A DNA stretch of 64,000 nucleotides from NCBI GenBank assembly GCA_020746995.1, contig JAGPXD010000001.1:1178001-1242000 (forward strand), given 5' to 3'. The position numbers and the translations under genes are program-made. Each line of letters starts with the position of its first letter. Position 1 is the stretch's first letter. This DNA is from Plectosphaerella cucumerina. Its lineage: Eukaryota; Ascomycota; Sordariomycetes; Glomerellales; Plectosphaerellaceae. Positions 33,644-44,076 of this stretch are shown piece after piece. The notes under the pieces were generated by a model. The model was not told where the DNA came from and did no database searches. It saw nothing but the letters and a program-made list of their open reading frames with translations.

Positions 33644-35674
33644 CTATACCGTGATCCAGCGCGCCATCCATGTCTCGACGATCTGCTTCGCCTCATCCAC
33701 GAGACCCATGTCAAGCAGCAGCTGAGCCGTACCCCTCGTCGCCGACTCCAGAGCCGAAAAGATCCAAGCATGCGTGATGCTGGTGTGCTCTCCAATGAAG
33801 ATGGTGTTGAATTCCGTCTTGTGGTAGGCGGGGATGTAGAGCTCCTGCTGACCAATGGTAGGAGAAGCCCACGCGCCGGCCTGGTGCTCATCAACCTCCC
33901 AGCACTGACGGTCGTACAGACCCGTCCACTGCTCGGTCGCGATGTCGCCGTGAACCTCGACCATCGCGCGCTGGATCATGGCCACGTGGTCCTCTTCGCT
34001 GAGAGCGGCGACCGAGCGCGCAGGAGTGCCGGAGGTGTAAGATCCGAGGATGACTCCAGGACCGGTTGAGTTGATCTGGTAGGCAGGGTAGCAGACGGAG
34101 CCGACGCCGGGGATGTCGGTCGAGCCGCAGCCACCGAAGATGGGGTTCTCCTGAGACTCCCAGAAGCGCGTCTTGTAGTGAAGAGCGATCTTGCACGACT
34201 GCTGGTAGTTGAGGGTCGAGATGGCGCGAGAGAGCAGGCTGGAGTAAGCGGGCATCCTCCAGAGGCGGACCTTGGAGAAGGGGGCGGACACGAGGGCGTA
34301 GTCGTACTCCTCAGACTGCGCCACAGCATCGAGCGGGCTGTCCCTCCAGGTCAGGGAGACCTTGGAGGTAGTCTCGTTGAACATGAGGCCGTCAATCTTC
34401 CTGCCGTAGGTGATCTTATCCTGAACATGGGGAGTGAAGGCACGGGGCAGCGAGCTGAGACCCTTGTCGATGGTGCGCCACTTGGTAGCCGCGAAGTAGA
34501 CGGAGTCGTATTCCCACATGGGCGAGTTGCCAGAACCACCCAGGAAGTCGACCGTGTCGTCGTCAAGGCCGAGCTGGTAGCGGAGGAAGCCGGCCTCGGA
34601 CCAGTGGAAGAGGCCGCGGTCAATGGAGTCGCGGTGCGCGCGGAAGATGTTCTCCGAGATGTTGCGCATGCGGTCGGGAGTCAGGTCGATGAGGCGGTCG
34701 AGGAACTTCTCGCCGAGCTCGGCGCCCTCGACGTCACTGGCGTTGGCCGAAGGCGGCAGGACGCTGGGATCGGCCGCGAGTTGAGCGCTGCTGGGGATGC
34801 GGCCGTTGGGGAGACGGTAGCCACGGGAGTTGGCGGGCGTGTTGGGAGAGCTCTGGATCCAAGGGATGAAGTTGACTGCGAGGTCGGAGTTGTTGCCGTT
34901 CATCTTGTTGAGGACGTCGGCAAGCTGGAACACCATCTTGTGGTCCTGGATGTCCAGGGTCTGGTTCTTGTCCTTGTAGGTGATGGAGACCGGGAAGCGC
35001 ATGGGGCCCATCTCTTGGTACTGGTAATCGCCAGGGGCCGTGTCGTTGAGGTACTTGGTGCGAACACGTCCCCCGATCCGCTGTGTCGACTCGATGATGT
35101 GCCAGTTGGTCACTCCAACTGATTCGAGGAGCAGACTCGTCATCAAACCAGACATGCCGCCGCCGACAATGCCGATTCTTTTGCTCTTGGCCTCCTCGGT
35201 CGAGACAGAAGTGGTGTTCTTCGACTCCAGGTACCGGAAGCCATTGAACCAAAGTCCGTTCGCGTCGCCGATCTCGTGGAGTGACTGACGCTTGCGGAGG
35301 GGCTCCGACTGGAAGGTGATGGGCTCGGAGCGGCCGAGAAGGATGCCATCGGCGTAGGCGAGAAGGCAGCCGCGCTGGCTGACGTCCTTGGGGACGACCC
35401 AGACGAGACGGTCTGGGGCGGACTCCCTCTTGGTGAAGATGGTTGCCACCTCGTGATGAGCCTCGTCCGTGCTTCTCAGGCTGCAATCGCCGTAGACAAC
35501 GCGGACGTTTCCATGGGGGAAGCTCTCGGCGTAGGTGAGGTGAACATTGTGAACCGATTCAGATGTGACACCGGAGAGGCCTTGGAAAGAGATGAAGTCC
35601 TGAGAGACGGGGACAGACAAGCTCTTGCCGGTCAGGGCGAGGAGGGAAACCAAAGTAGCCGTGGATGTGAACAT
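33644..35674 (-). CDS. Secreted L-amino-acid oxidase, FAD flavoprotein
   Basis: Single exon, 676 residues, no intron. Oxidises L-amino acids to 2-imino acids, which hydrolyse to 2-keto acids and ammonia, with release of hydrogen peroxide. Signal peptide MFTSTATLVSLLALTGKSLSV. About 150 residues precede the FAD-binding fold (KRIGIVGGGMSGLMTSLLLESVG, then IIESTQRIGGRVRT), as in secreted fungal L-amino-acid oxidases with an N-terminal extension. Amine-oxidase features follow: YQEMGPMRFP, WTGLYDRQCWEVDEHQAGAWASP and the C-terminal FAD contact NTIFIGEHTSITHAWIFSALESATRGT. Many N-glycosylation sequons. It is divergent from a RidA-family gene at 37366 across a 1.7-kb shared upstream region, a functionally telling neighbour because RidA proteins act on imino acids. 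Confidence 0.92.
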   Translation of the reverse strand: MFTSTATLVSLLALTGKSLSVPVSQDFISFQGLSGVTSESVHNVHLTYAESFPHGNVRVVYGDCSLRSTDEAHHEVATIFTKRESAPDRLVWVVPKDVSQRGCLLAYADGILLGRSEPITFQSEPLRKRQSLHEIGDANGLWFNGFRYLESKNTTSVSTEEAKSKRIGIVGGGMSGLMTSLLLESVGVTNWHIIESTQRIGGRVRTKYLNDTAPGDYQYQEMGPMRFPVSITYKDKNQTLDIQDHKMVFQLADVLNKMNGNNSDLAVNFIPWIQSSPNTPANSRGYRLPNGRIPSSAQLAADPSVLPPSANASDVEGAELGEKFLDRLIDLTPDRMRNISENIFRAHRDSIDRGLFHWSEAGFLRYQLGLDDDTVDFLGGSGNSPMWEYDSVYFAATKWRTIDKGLSSLPRAFTPHVQDKITYGRKIDGLMFNETTSKVSLTWRDSPLDAVAQSEEYDYALVSAPFSKVRLWRMPAYSSLLSRAISTLNYQQSCKIALHYKTRFWESQENPIFGGCGSTDIPGVGSVCYPAYQINSTGPGVILGSYTSGTPARSVAALSEEDHVAMIQRAMVEVHGDIATEQWTGLYDRQCWEVDEHQAGAWASPTIGQQELYIPAYHKTEFNTIFIGEHTSITHAWIFSALESATRGTAQLLLDMGLVDEAKQIVETWMARWITV

Positions 35675-35750
35675 CTTGCTGAGATTGAAGTGGCAAGGGA
35701 TGGGTGAGCGTGAGGAGGTATCTTCATTGGAAACGGGACATGTCAGCTAT

Positions 35751-35756
35751 CTTATA
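35751..35756 (-). promoter_or_regulatory. TATA box of the L-amino-acid oxidase gene
   Basis: TATAAG on the minus strand (in GATATAAGATAG) lies 77 bases upstream of the ATG at 35674. Confidence 0.5.
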
Positions 35757-36906
35757 TCACCACTCGCCTCCCCTCTGTAATAGACCTGTCGCCCTCGTCA
35801 AGAAGATATCACCCGCCACCTGAACCGGCCCAAGGTCGCCGATTACACATCAAGAAGATACGCCAGCATTAGAATGCTACGTAAGAAATGGCAAAGGTAG
35901 ATAACAACAGTTGACCGATCAGACTGATCGCTCGGATTGTCCCTCACGGCGTACAGGAGAGGATGCATGTCGACAAAGTCCCACGTTGCCGATGTTCCGA
36001 CATCGGTTCTCCAAAATATGCCTCGAGTAGGCAAGGTCTATCAGAAGTTTTCTCTCCGCGCCCTCCGCATTCTCCGCTCATGTTCACCGAGCTTATCGCG
36101 ACCTCGACCGATGTCATTGGCCCGGCGGGCGAGGATTCTGGCTTCTACCGCGATGACGGTTGAAGATCCCTGCAGCCAGGCGATAACGAAGGATCCAACC
36201 AGGCGGACCCCCGTTTCTGCCCCTCATTAGATACGCGTTAAACCCAACGTCTTGGCACGCGGGGTGGCCAAGGAGGCCTGGGGACTTTCGATCGTGGCCA
36301 AGACTTGGAGGGGCAGGGCGGAATGTTCTGTGCGTTCAGTCTCGGCCGTGGCCCGGTGGAGGGATGGCTGTGGTCTGAACTTCGATCGGCGTCACATCCG
36401 TGCTGACTTGGGCCAGTCCAATGAAATGGGCAGCGCCTATTACTGGGACAAAAACGTAGAACCTGCGGCTTCCAGTTCAATTGCTCTCCGGTCTTGCCGT
36501 GTTACGAAGCGATCCCGAAATGGCAAACTTCAATTGACAGATACTCAACCCCCATCACCGTTCCACGTCGGACATCTCGACAAGATATCGGTTGGTCATA
36601 GCATTTCAACCTCGCCTACAATAAGCGGCGATAAGTAGCCGTCACCGAAGACTCTGCAGTCGTTCTATGCCGCTTCAATAGCCGACGCTCCGGATCGACT
36701 CAGCGACGGCCATCACAACACGTCTACAGGGCGCTGGTACCCACTCATGCAGTCCGGGTGCAAACCGGAGAGCAAGCGACCCCGCCGTCACCGAGGTGAT
36801 AAGAGCCAAAATGCAGTGACGTAGACCGACACACCGACTTCTCGAGGCAACCGTCGGGCAACCTCGACCCGACCGGGCGGGCAGATAACCAGCCGACGTG
36901 GGATGG

Positions 36907-36983
36907 CAACATATGTTGTCATGTCAGGGACTGATAAGAAAGTCCTGACTCAACCCGGATCTACAGGAACTTTCCGGGTTGAG
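36907..36983. repeat. Cluster of three inverted repeats in divergent promoter
   Basis: A perfect 12-bp palindrome CAACATATGTTG (36907-36918) is followed by an imperfect pair GTCAGGGACT / AGTCCTGAC and by a perfect 11-bp inverted repeat CTCAACCCGGA (36949-36959) / TCCGGGTTGAG (36973-36983) with a 13-base spacer. The last one presents inverted CCGG half-sites, a format bound by Zn2Cys6 dimers. Binding is inference. Confidence 0.6.
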
Positions 36984-37365
36984 GAACGATGTGAGCTATT
37001 AATGCACAAGAGTGGACGATCGCGTGGAGGCTCGGGTCGCAGGGCGCAGGGCGTGGACACGACTCGACATGACACGACGTAGATGGAGTCGAGGCGCATT
37101 GAAGCGGGGACCCTAATTAGGTAGGTCGAGAGAACCGACCGGTCGTTATCATCTTGGCGGTCCTGATAACGGGACGCGCTCCGGCGACAAGTCTCCGATC
37201 GGGGGTCCGGGGTTTGGACGTTGGCCGAAAGCCGGGGTCGGCAAGCAGTGGGCTGGGAGGACGTGCTCCCGGATCTTATTTAACGGGTCGGTCTGGAGGC
37301 CATAACCAAGTCGTACAGCAGCTCGACACCTCCTCCAGTCAATCAACAGGCCAAAAAAGACCAAG

Positions 37366-37907
37366 ATGCTTTCGACAAACATGATCAAGTGTGTCTCGCT
37401 CCTCCTGGCTTCGGCCGGAGCGGTGCTGGCAGCTCCTGCTTCTCCCATCACACACCTGGGAAGCCAGGGCCCGATTCTCTGTAAGTTATTCACTTTTTGT
37501 GGCGGAAAACATCAATACTGACCCAGTCAGCCGGCGGAGTGATGACCAAGGATTTGGTGTACACCAGCGGCACCATCCCATCCATCAACGGTACCATCCC
37601 GGAGGGCATTGAGGCCCAGACAGTGAGTTCAGTCGTCTTACTCTCGAGTGATTCTTTACTGAAACCATCGTAGCAAGTTGTTATCGAGAACATTGGCCGC
37701 ATTCTCGAGGAGGCCGGGACTTCTTGGGATCTCGCCATTAAGACGACTGTCTTCCTCGCCGACATGGGAGATTTCGCGGCGATGAACGCCGTCTACAGCC
37801 GCCTGCTGCCCAACCCCAAGCCTGCACGGACGACCATCCAGGCCGGCAAGCTTCCGGGCAACTTTTTGGTGGAAATCGAGGCTGTTGTGGCGAGGCCCCA
37901 TTGTTGA
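37366..37907 (+). CDS. RidA-family imine deaminase with signal peptide
   Basis: Three exons, 37366..37480, 37531..37622 and 37674..37907, giving 146 residues. RidA (YjgF/YER057c/UK114) proteins hydrolyse reactive 2-imino acids to keto acids plus ammonia and are normally cytosolic, mitochondrial or plastidial. Here an N-terminal extension is a convincing signal peptide: basic MLSTNMIK, hydrophobic CVSLLLASAGAVLA, cleavage before AP. The RidA core follows: KDLVYTSGTIPSI, QVVIENIGRILEEAG, LAIKTTVFLADMGDFAAMNAVY, PKPARTTIQAGKLPGN and FLVEIEAVV, keeping the substrate-binding arginine (PxR) and the conserved Glu of the VEIEAV strand. The usual GPYSQA loop is changed to QGPILSGG. One NGT sequon fits secretion. 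Divergent from the secreted L-amino-acid oxidase gene. Confidence 0.88.
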
Positions 37908-39039
37908 AAATAGCGGCTTCGGCCGACGGAACTGAGATTCTGTCAAAATATCAACGGAAAATCGAGTTTACCACAATTAATGTCGTATTATCGTCATTTT
38001 GAATAAGCTGATGGGTCTGTACGAATTGCAAAACAGGCATCCGAGTGAGGTAGATGGGAAAATCATGGCGTTGAAAGTGAGTGGCAAGTGCCCTGTGAAG
38101 AGCACCCATGAGGTCACCTCAACAGCAATTCAACACCTAGATGACAGCCACCATGTCTGCTCAAGAACCCTGCCAACTTTCCAACATACCACATACGACC
38201 ACACCCATTGGAAAATACGGGATCCCGTCCGCTCTCCCATCGTCAAGCCAATGAGGGCCGGAGTAGTAGTTGGGTCGGTGACGACCAGCGAATGCCCGGT
38301 GTTGTATGTCTTTTTGGGTACTTTTCACCTAGCTGCAGTGTAGAGATCGATCAAAAAGACATTGTTTGTTCCTAGGTTTGTATCCGGAGGTAGCGGGCAG
38401 CGCGGAGGCCGTCTTCGGGCGGACCAACGGCATCAACTGGGGGTGTTGACAGACTCAACTACTTTTGAGCAATTGATGTGGAGACCTGGCAGATCTCGTG
38501 TAAGTAAGAGCTGTGGTCTTTGCAGTTGAGCATGTATGAGTTCTCGTGACTGGGATTCACTGGTGCCCCAGCCTTTCCAAGTTCTCTGGTCAGACGTTCA
38601 GTCTGCCCTGACCGAATATCATGTGCATCGGCCATCGTCATGCGCACCTATATCAGAGGCCACAAACCGCAGCGGGGTTCCCTCATTCCTCGCAAGCTTG
38701 AGCAGTAAACTCAGTCAAAGGGAACAGAACTCTGATAAATGTACTGATACCACACCATAGCCACCCGGCTTCCATCGTGGGCAATGGCTTTGAGGTGGCG
38801 TGGACGTGGCGGAGGTGGCAGAAATTTTGGACCACGAGCTCGACAGCAGTCAGATAAGAGTTGAGGATTCCCTTTCAAAAATGACCCAAATCCCCTTTTC
38901 CAATTCACTGTTGAAAATATTTCTCAATCCCACCCAACCCACATCTTTCGGAAGAGCGCGAGATCACTGACAACAACTTGTGCGCCGTCTCCTCGACCTG
39001 GCAGTCTCTGCCACCTAATACCCAGCAACAACTGTCGCA
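37908..39039. other. Intergenic, no gene seen
   Basis: 1.13 kb. RidA 3' region, then the promoter of the F-box gene. Short frames only; AT-rich patches near 37960-38010. Confidence 0.5.
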
Positions 39040-40329
39040 ATGGCTGAACAGCTACCATTTGGGCTCAAAAGACTTGTAGATGGCCTTATAGCCATTGGGA
39101 GTCGTCAAATCCCGCAAGAAGATGTCGCAAGCCCGGCAATCGCCAACGCCTTCCTTCGGCTGCTCTCTCTCGATGTTCTACTTTTGATCGTCGATGAGCT
39201 CTCCGCGACGGACAGGCTGCGACTTTCTCACACCTGCAGAGACCTGCGTATTGTTGCCACTTTTGCCTGGCCTCGACAACTCCGCAATTTCACACAGCCT
39301 GCACCCAGCCGAGCGACTTTCAGCGCCGCTTTTGTCAATGTCTCCCTCGATCACTGGCTCTGCTACGAATGCCACACATTGCACAGAGTCGACTACGCCC
39401 ACACAACGAGAACCCCAGTCCGGGTGCCTAGAAGATGCAGATTCAAGGAACTCTACCGTAAGCATCTTGTCAGCAACTACTCCGGAGGCAACCATGTCGG
39501 ACAAGATCACATCCAGCTCGCGATCAAGTACAGCCGCAGTTGTAGCCTCGATGCAAATCAGGTCAGATTCTACAACGCTCTGATGGCGCCTGCCGCCAAA
39601 AGCATGCAATATCCCATTCAGACCGTCCATTTAGGCAGCATGCCTTGCATCCTTGCACAATGGTACTACGCCCGAGCAAAGATCGTCAACGACCGCTACC
39701 TGCTCTTCCAAAGATGGGTTTACAGACCAGGCGACACCTATGGCGTCGACCCTGCGCTTCCGCTCACCCGACAACGATTTTGGCCCACGGGCTGCTCACC
39801 CAAAATCTGTCCTCACATGGACGGCAAAGGAGATGCGGTCTATTCCGAAGCCATGGATGAAGAGGTCTGGGATGGACTAACAACGCTCCAAAAGGGGTTT
39901 GTCCATCTGCTTGACCACCAGCAGCCTCAAGCCCTGAAAATATCTTGCCGCACCTGTCCCACAGACTGCAGGATAGAGTTCATTGTGGACGAAAACGGTT
40001 ATGAATCACTCGACATTCGCGCTTGGAAGGATCTTGGGGCTGGCCACGGCGGGTTGACGCCGCCCGCGCAGTGGGAGGCTTGCACTGATGAGTACTATGC
40101 CGCGCGGGAAGGTCGGACGAGGTTCACGCCTGGGAAAGCGAGATCTAGATGGGAGAAGATGAAGGGCAGGCCGATTCGGCCGGTAGGGGAGCTTGATCCT
40201 CTCCCAGCTGCGCAGGCGGATGTGCAAGGGCCAGGAGTGTTCCAGCGGGTCTTTCAATGGCTGGGGGAGCGTGTGCCAGAAGCAATCGCAGCCGTGACGA
40301 ACATGGACCATTTCAGGTTGACCGTTTGA
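39040..40329 (+). CDS. F-box domain protein
   Basis: Single exon, 429 residues. An F-box sits at about residues 45-80 (LLSLDVLLLIVDELSATDRLRLSHTCRDLR), the motif that binds Skp1 in SCF ubiquitin ligases. The remainder has a CYECHTLHRVDY zinc-ribbon-like pair and a second C-x2-C-x3-C cluster (SCRTCPTDC) around residues 300-310, with tryptophan-rich segments between. This arrangement, F-box followed by a domain with paired cysteines, is common in a large, poorly characterised fungal F-box family. The substrate is unknown. No signal peptide or membrane helix. Confidence 0.8.
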   Translation: MAEQLPFGLKRLVDGLIAIGSRQIPQEDVASPAIANAFLRLLSLDVLLLIVDELSATDRLRLSHTCRDLRIVATFAWPRQLRNFTQPAPSRATFSAAFVNVSLDHWLCYECHTLHRVDYAHTTRTPVRVPRRCRFKELYRKHLVSNYSGGNHVGQDHIQLAIKYSRSCSLDANQVRFYNALMAPAAKSMQYPIQTVHLGSMPCILAQWYYARAKIVNDRYLLFQRWVYRPGDTYGVDPALPLTRQRFWPTGCSPKICPHMDGKGDAVYSEAMDEEVWDGLTTLQKGFVHLLDHQQPQALKISCRTCPTDCRIEFIVDENGYESLDIRAWKDLGAGHGGLTPPAQWEACTDEYYAAREGRTRFTPGKARSRWEKMKGRPIRPVGELDPLPAAQADVQGPGVFQRVFQWLGERVPEAIAAVTNMDHFRLTV

Positions 40330-40670
40330 AAGGGTTGGGACTTAAGTTCATCCACCTTAGTTAGGTATTTCAGGATTCATCGCGACAAAATAGAACATAA
40401 GGGTTCGTCTTCCACTTCACTCACCAGCTAAGTTCAGCTTCTCCAGGCCGTGGTGGACGGCTTCAGGTTGCCACTGGCCCTTGTCATCCCCGCGTTTTAG
40501 CGGCATCCGAGCGCAGCTACCGGGATCACACACCCCTAGCCGCGTGTTTACCCCAGCCCGTAGTAGCGCCCGGCTTATCTCTCCAGGGGGTACATATGCT
40601 CGGCGGTCCCCTCGGAACGGTCCCGGCCTCCTTCACTCCCTCAAGCTCCAGTCGGACACCCGTCGGAATC
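40330..40670. other. Promoter of Zn2Cys6 gene
   Basis: 341 bases between tandem genes; GC-rich on the right with CCCCAGCCCG and CCAGGGGG stretches. No gene. Confidence 0.5.
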
Positions 40671-43207
40671 ATGGATCTGGAGCAGCAGCCCAACTTGCCC
40701 ATCGACGTTCCGCCTCCGCCTGGCCCACGCGCTGAGTCCTCCACGTCGTCCAAAAGGAGGTATTCGACAGTCAATGGCGAGCCTGTCCAGCGGCAGAAGA
40801 GAGCCAAGTATACCCCAAATGCCTGGTGAGTATCCAGCTCCTGTCCGATGCTGCCCTTGTCGCTGAACCAGCAACAGCAAGCAGTGCAAGAAGCGAAAAC
40901 TCAAATGCATCAAGAGCGCAGACGATGCCGACTGCCAGCGGTGCCTTGACGATGGCGCCGTGTGTGTGACGGTTGTCGCCCCCGCCTCGAGCACGAATGG
41001 TCGCGGCAAAGACTCTGAGGCGGAGAAGGAGGCGACACAGAGGCCTGGCCAGGATGTCATCTCGACGGAATCGTGAGTCTCCCGATCTGTCTAGAACACT
41101 TCAATTTCTAATGCTTGTAGACACAATGCCAATAGACGCGAGAGTTCGCGAATTGAGGGGCTCACCGAGGACATCTCCCGCCTCCAGGCGCAGGTCACGT
41201 CCCTAGTGCAGACGATGCGAGACCTCACCGAAGGCCGACCCCGTCTCGACTCAATCGCGCATCAGCAAGTCAGCCCAGCATACTCTGCGAACGCCCGAAC
41301 CAGACAAAAGAGCCCCGTGCCAATGCAGCCTCATTTCGTCGGTCCGACGCGGTCTGCTTTCAGCCTTCGCATCGCCGAGTCGTCCCTCACTCGCATGGGT
41401 ATCGGATCCAGCGAGGTCCCCCCTCCCAGCGCCCCAGAATCTCGGACAGGCTCACCAGGACCATCGTCACCTGAGCCGCCCCCAGCAGCGCCATCTGGAT
41501 CCGGACCAGACCCTCTGCTGTCATTCCCAACCACTGAGATCATTCGCCTCCTCGACGTCTTTCAAGAGGAGGTAGAGTCTGTCTATCCCTTCATTGAGAC
41601 CTCCGAGCTCGCCCCCAACGTCACACAGATCCTCGACATTGTGTATGGACCCCCAACGGACACCACGTCGCCGCAGGTCCGCAAGTCGCGGCAAAAGGAC
41701 CTGCGCATCATCAAGGTCGCCGTTGCTACGGCTATCGTTATCGAGGCCCATGGGCGCAACGACGACAGCGCCAGGCTGGTCGACTCTGTCGAGTCGGAGA
41801 TTAGCGTAGCCTCCCGGGTGGATGTCGACCTGAAGGAGGTGCAGCTCAACACGATGCTGGTAGGTCACTTGAACATGCCAAGGGGTAAGGAAGCGAAAGC
41901 TAACAGAGACATCTCAGAGCATCTTCTACTTCCACTGCGACGAGGAGCTGCTGGCCTGGCGTCTCATCGGAACAGCCGCACGTGCCGCCCTTGAGATGGG
42001 CCTCCATCGCAAGCAGAGCTTGATCGACAACTTCCCCGAGGTCCATCACAGAAACCTAGCGGTTCGCGTCTTCTGGTGCATCTACGCTCTTGACCGACGG
42101 TGGTCGTTCGGCACAAGCTTGTCTTTCGCGCTCCATGACCGAGACATTGACCCTGAGCTTCCTGAGCCAGTATGTCTACCTTGTTCTGATTGCTTTACCA
42201 CCTGTGCTAACTCTCAACAGGGAGAAGACTTCCTCTATCTCGGTTGCATGGTCGCCTACGGTAGATTATGCTCCAGGGTTTGGGAGGCCCTCCCTCCCTT
42301 CGGTTCCACCTGCATCCCCAAAGACACCGCCGCCTACCTCGACTACATGGCGCAGAACTGGCTGGCCTCGATCCCCCGCGAGCTACAGCTTCGCCACCCC
42401 CGCCTCGGCCTCGCTCCGCGGATGCAACCACGCGTCCTGCACCGCCTGCGGGCTTTGCTGTACCTCCGCGGCAACAACATCCGCACCATCTTGAAACGCC
42501 AACACGTTCTCAGCACCGCCGCCATCGAGGCAGATGTCCGCGCGGCCCGCAACGTCGTCGACATCGCTCAAGATAGCCTGCAGGTTCTCGTGCATCTCAA
42601 TGATAGCAGCGACATCTACGCCCGACAGCAGAGTGCCTTCAACTACTTCCTCCTCAGCTCTCTGGCTGTCATCTTCCTCGCCGTGTGCCACGCCCCGGCA
42701 ATGTTCGCCGACCAGTGCAGGGACAGCTTCCTTGCGGCACTTGAGCTCGTCAAGGGCTTCTCACGCCACGGCAATGCGAGCAGGCGACTGTGGAAGAGTA
42801 TTCGGGGCCTCGTCCCACGCGTCAAATCGCTTGGCCTGCGCTCAAACTCAACAGGCGTTGTGGAAGGTGCCAGGGCCGGGGAGAAGCAGCCAGAAGCGCA
42901 GGATGTTACGCAAGAGGACTCGGGCGTGGTTGCCGAGCAGAAGCAGACGGCACCTGATGCCACCGTGGGCGCCGATGCGCAGATTTGGCAGGAGATGTGG
43001 CCGCCGTTGGACCAGGAGACTAGCCCGGGTCTCAGCAGCTCCGTCCCTGACGCGTTCCACATGAGCGTTGACTTGATGAGTCTGTTCGACTCCTTCGGCA
43101 TGCCTCCAGACCCTGGCATGCCACCTGGTCCTTACAGGGCCTTCGATGGCATGTTGCCCATCGGTGAGGCGGATGAGATCTCGAGGCGCTTTCAAGGCCT
43201 CATTTGA
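40671..43207 (+). CDS. Zn2Cys6 transcription factor, fungal_trans family
   Basis: Five exons, 40671..40825, 40878..41072, 41121..41859, 41918..42169 and 42221..43207, giving 775 residues. The first intron splits the first zinc cysteine codon; of two possible acceptors only CAACAG|CAAGCAG restores ACKQCKKRKLKCIKSADDADCQRCLDDGAVC with correct C-x2-C-x6-C spacing. A coiled-coil dimerisation helix follows (IEGLTEDISRLQAQVTSLVQTM). The fungal regulatory domain runs LLDVFQEEVESVYPFIET, then FHCDEELLAWRLIGTAARAALEMGLHRKQSL and VRVFWCIYALDRRWSFGTSLSFALHDRDIDPELPEP. Nuclear DNA-binding activator or repressor. It borders the aromatic-catabolism genes that start at 43259 and is the closest candidate for their regulator, which is inference from position only. 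Confidence 0.92.
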
Positions 43208-43258
43208 GGGGACGGGATGCAGTCAAATGACGAAGATGCTGTATTGTATGCAGTCTAC

Positions 43259-43626
43259 TCAGATTTCGCTTGTGAAATACACCATCATGGCTCCCTGGTT
43301 CACCGTCTTTGCGAAAGCCTTAAGCTCTGCATGTGCGGCACACTCATTGTCGTAGTACGCCATGTCCTCCTTGGACGCAAATGTTGACTGCACTGCGATG
43401 GTGTACCCCTGGTTCCGTGGGTCGTCATACGATGTCCCTGCTTTCACTCCCAAGATGTAGGGCTTGCCGTCCTACCGCAGAGTTAGATAGGGGGTACTGA
43501 AGGAGATGCAGCCAGAAGGTTTCTTACCTTGACGGCTTTCTGTTGCATGCCTCGGTATAGATCAAGGAGCTTTGCACGGTCTTCCTCCTTGTTGATCTTG
43601 AATAGAGTGATGCGGTTTACAGACAT
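43259..43626 (-). CDS. Dabb (stress-responsive alpha/beta barrel) domain protein
   Basis: Two exons, 43626..43528 and 43471..43259, giving 103 residues. The whole protein is one dimeric alpha/beta-barrel domain: MSVNRITLFKINKEEDRAKL, LYRGMQQKAVK, YILGVKAGTSYDD, GYTIAVQSTFASKEDMAYYD, AHAELKAFAKTV, MMVYFTSEI. The pattern (start strand with TLFK, central YD..C..H..L) is that of PF07876, whose members include plant stress proteins and small fungal enzymes such as cyclases or decarboxylases of phenolics. The function here is unknown. It converges on the Zn2Cys6 gene (51 bases apart) and lies upstream of fumarylacetoacetase, so a role in aromatic catabolism is possible. Confidence 0.85.
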
Positions 43627-44076
43627 TGTGGCGGCCGTGAGATGGTGTGGTGATGGGACTGATTCTTGCAGGCTTCAACTTCACTCCACTGGTGATTGGG
43701 GACTGTTATCAACAAGATGTCCCTTCATTGGCATCGATTATTGGAAGACGCTGCCGTCCTTCCGAGACGTACTGTGATTGTGCTTCTCCTGCCGGCGGCG
43801 AGGTTGCGATGGGTACCGAGTCAGGAAGGGCTTGCGTCGGAATTGTCGGAAAGCCACGGAAAGGGTCGCCGTGCCTTGGTTCCGAGCGACAGCGGGCATG
43901 GTCGAAGCCCCTGAATCGGCCCCTGAATCACCCCACCCTCACAGATAGCAGCAAGCTGTCACATGGAAGGTTGCTTCATGACCTTGAAAGATGCAAAGAT
44001 ATGGACGATAACGAGTCTATTCATGAGTATCCAGATGGACTTGATATCTAGTGCGATAAGAGCATTGCAAGAGCTT
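43627..44076. other. Intergenic, no gene seen
   Basis: 450 bases between tandem minus-strand genes. Promoter of the Dabb gene on the left. A plus-strand 134-residue frame overlaps it but has no motif. Confidence 0.5.

Larger units (their letters stand above)
35675..37365. other. Shared upstream region of L-amino-acid oxidase and RidA genes
   Basis: 1.69 kb between divergent starts with no supported gene. Holds a cluster of inverted repeats at 36907-36983 described separately and several GTCGAG/CTCGAC motifs. Confidence 0.6.

Noticed and set aside
34178..35122. 314-codon plus-strand frame
   Set aside because: Antisense to the L-amino-acid oxidase; Val/Glu/Gly composition of a mirror frame.
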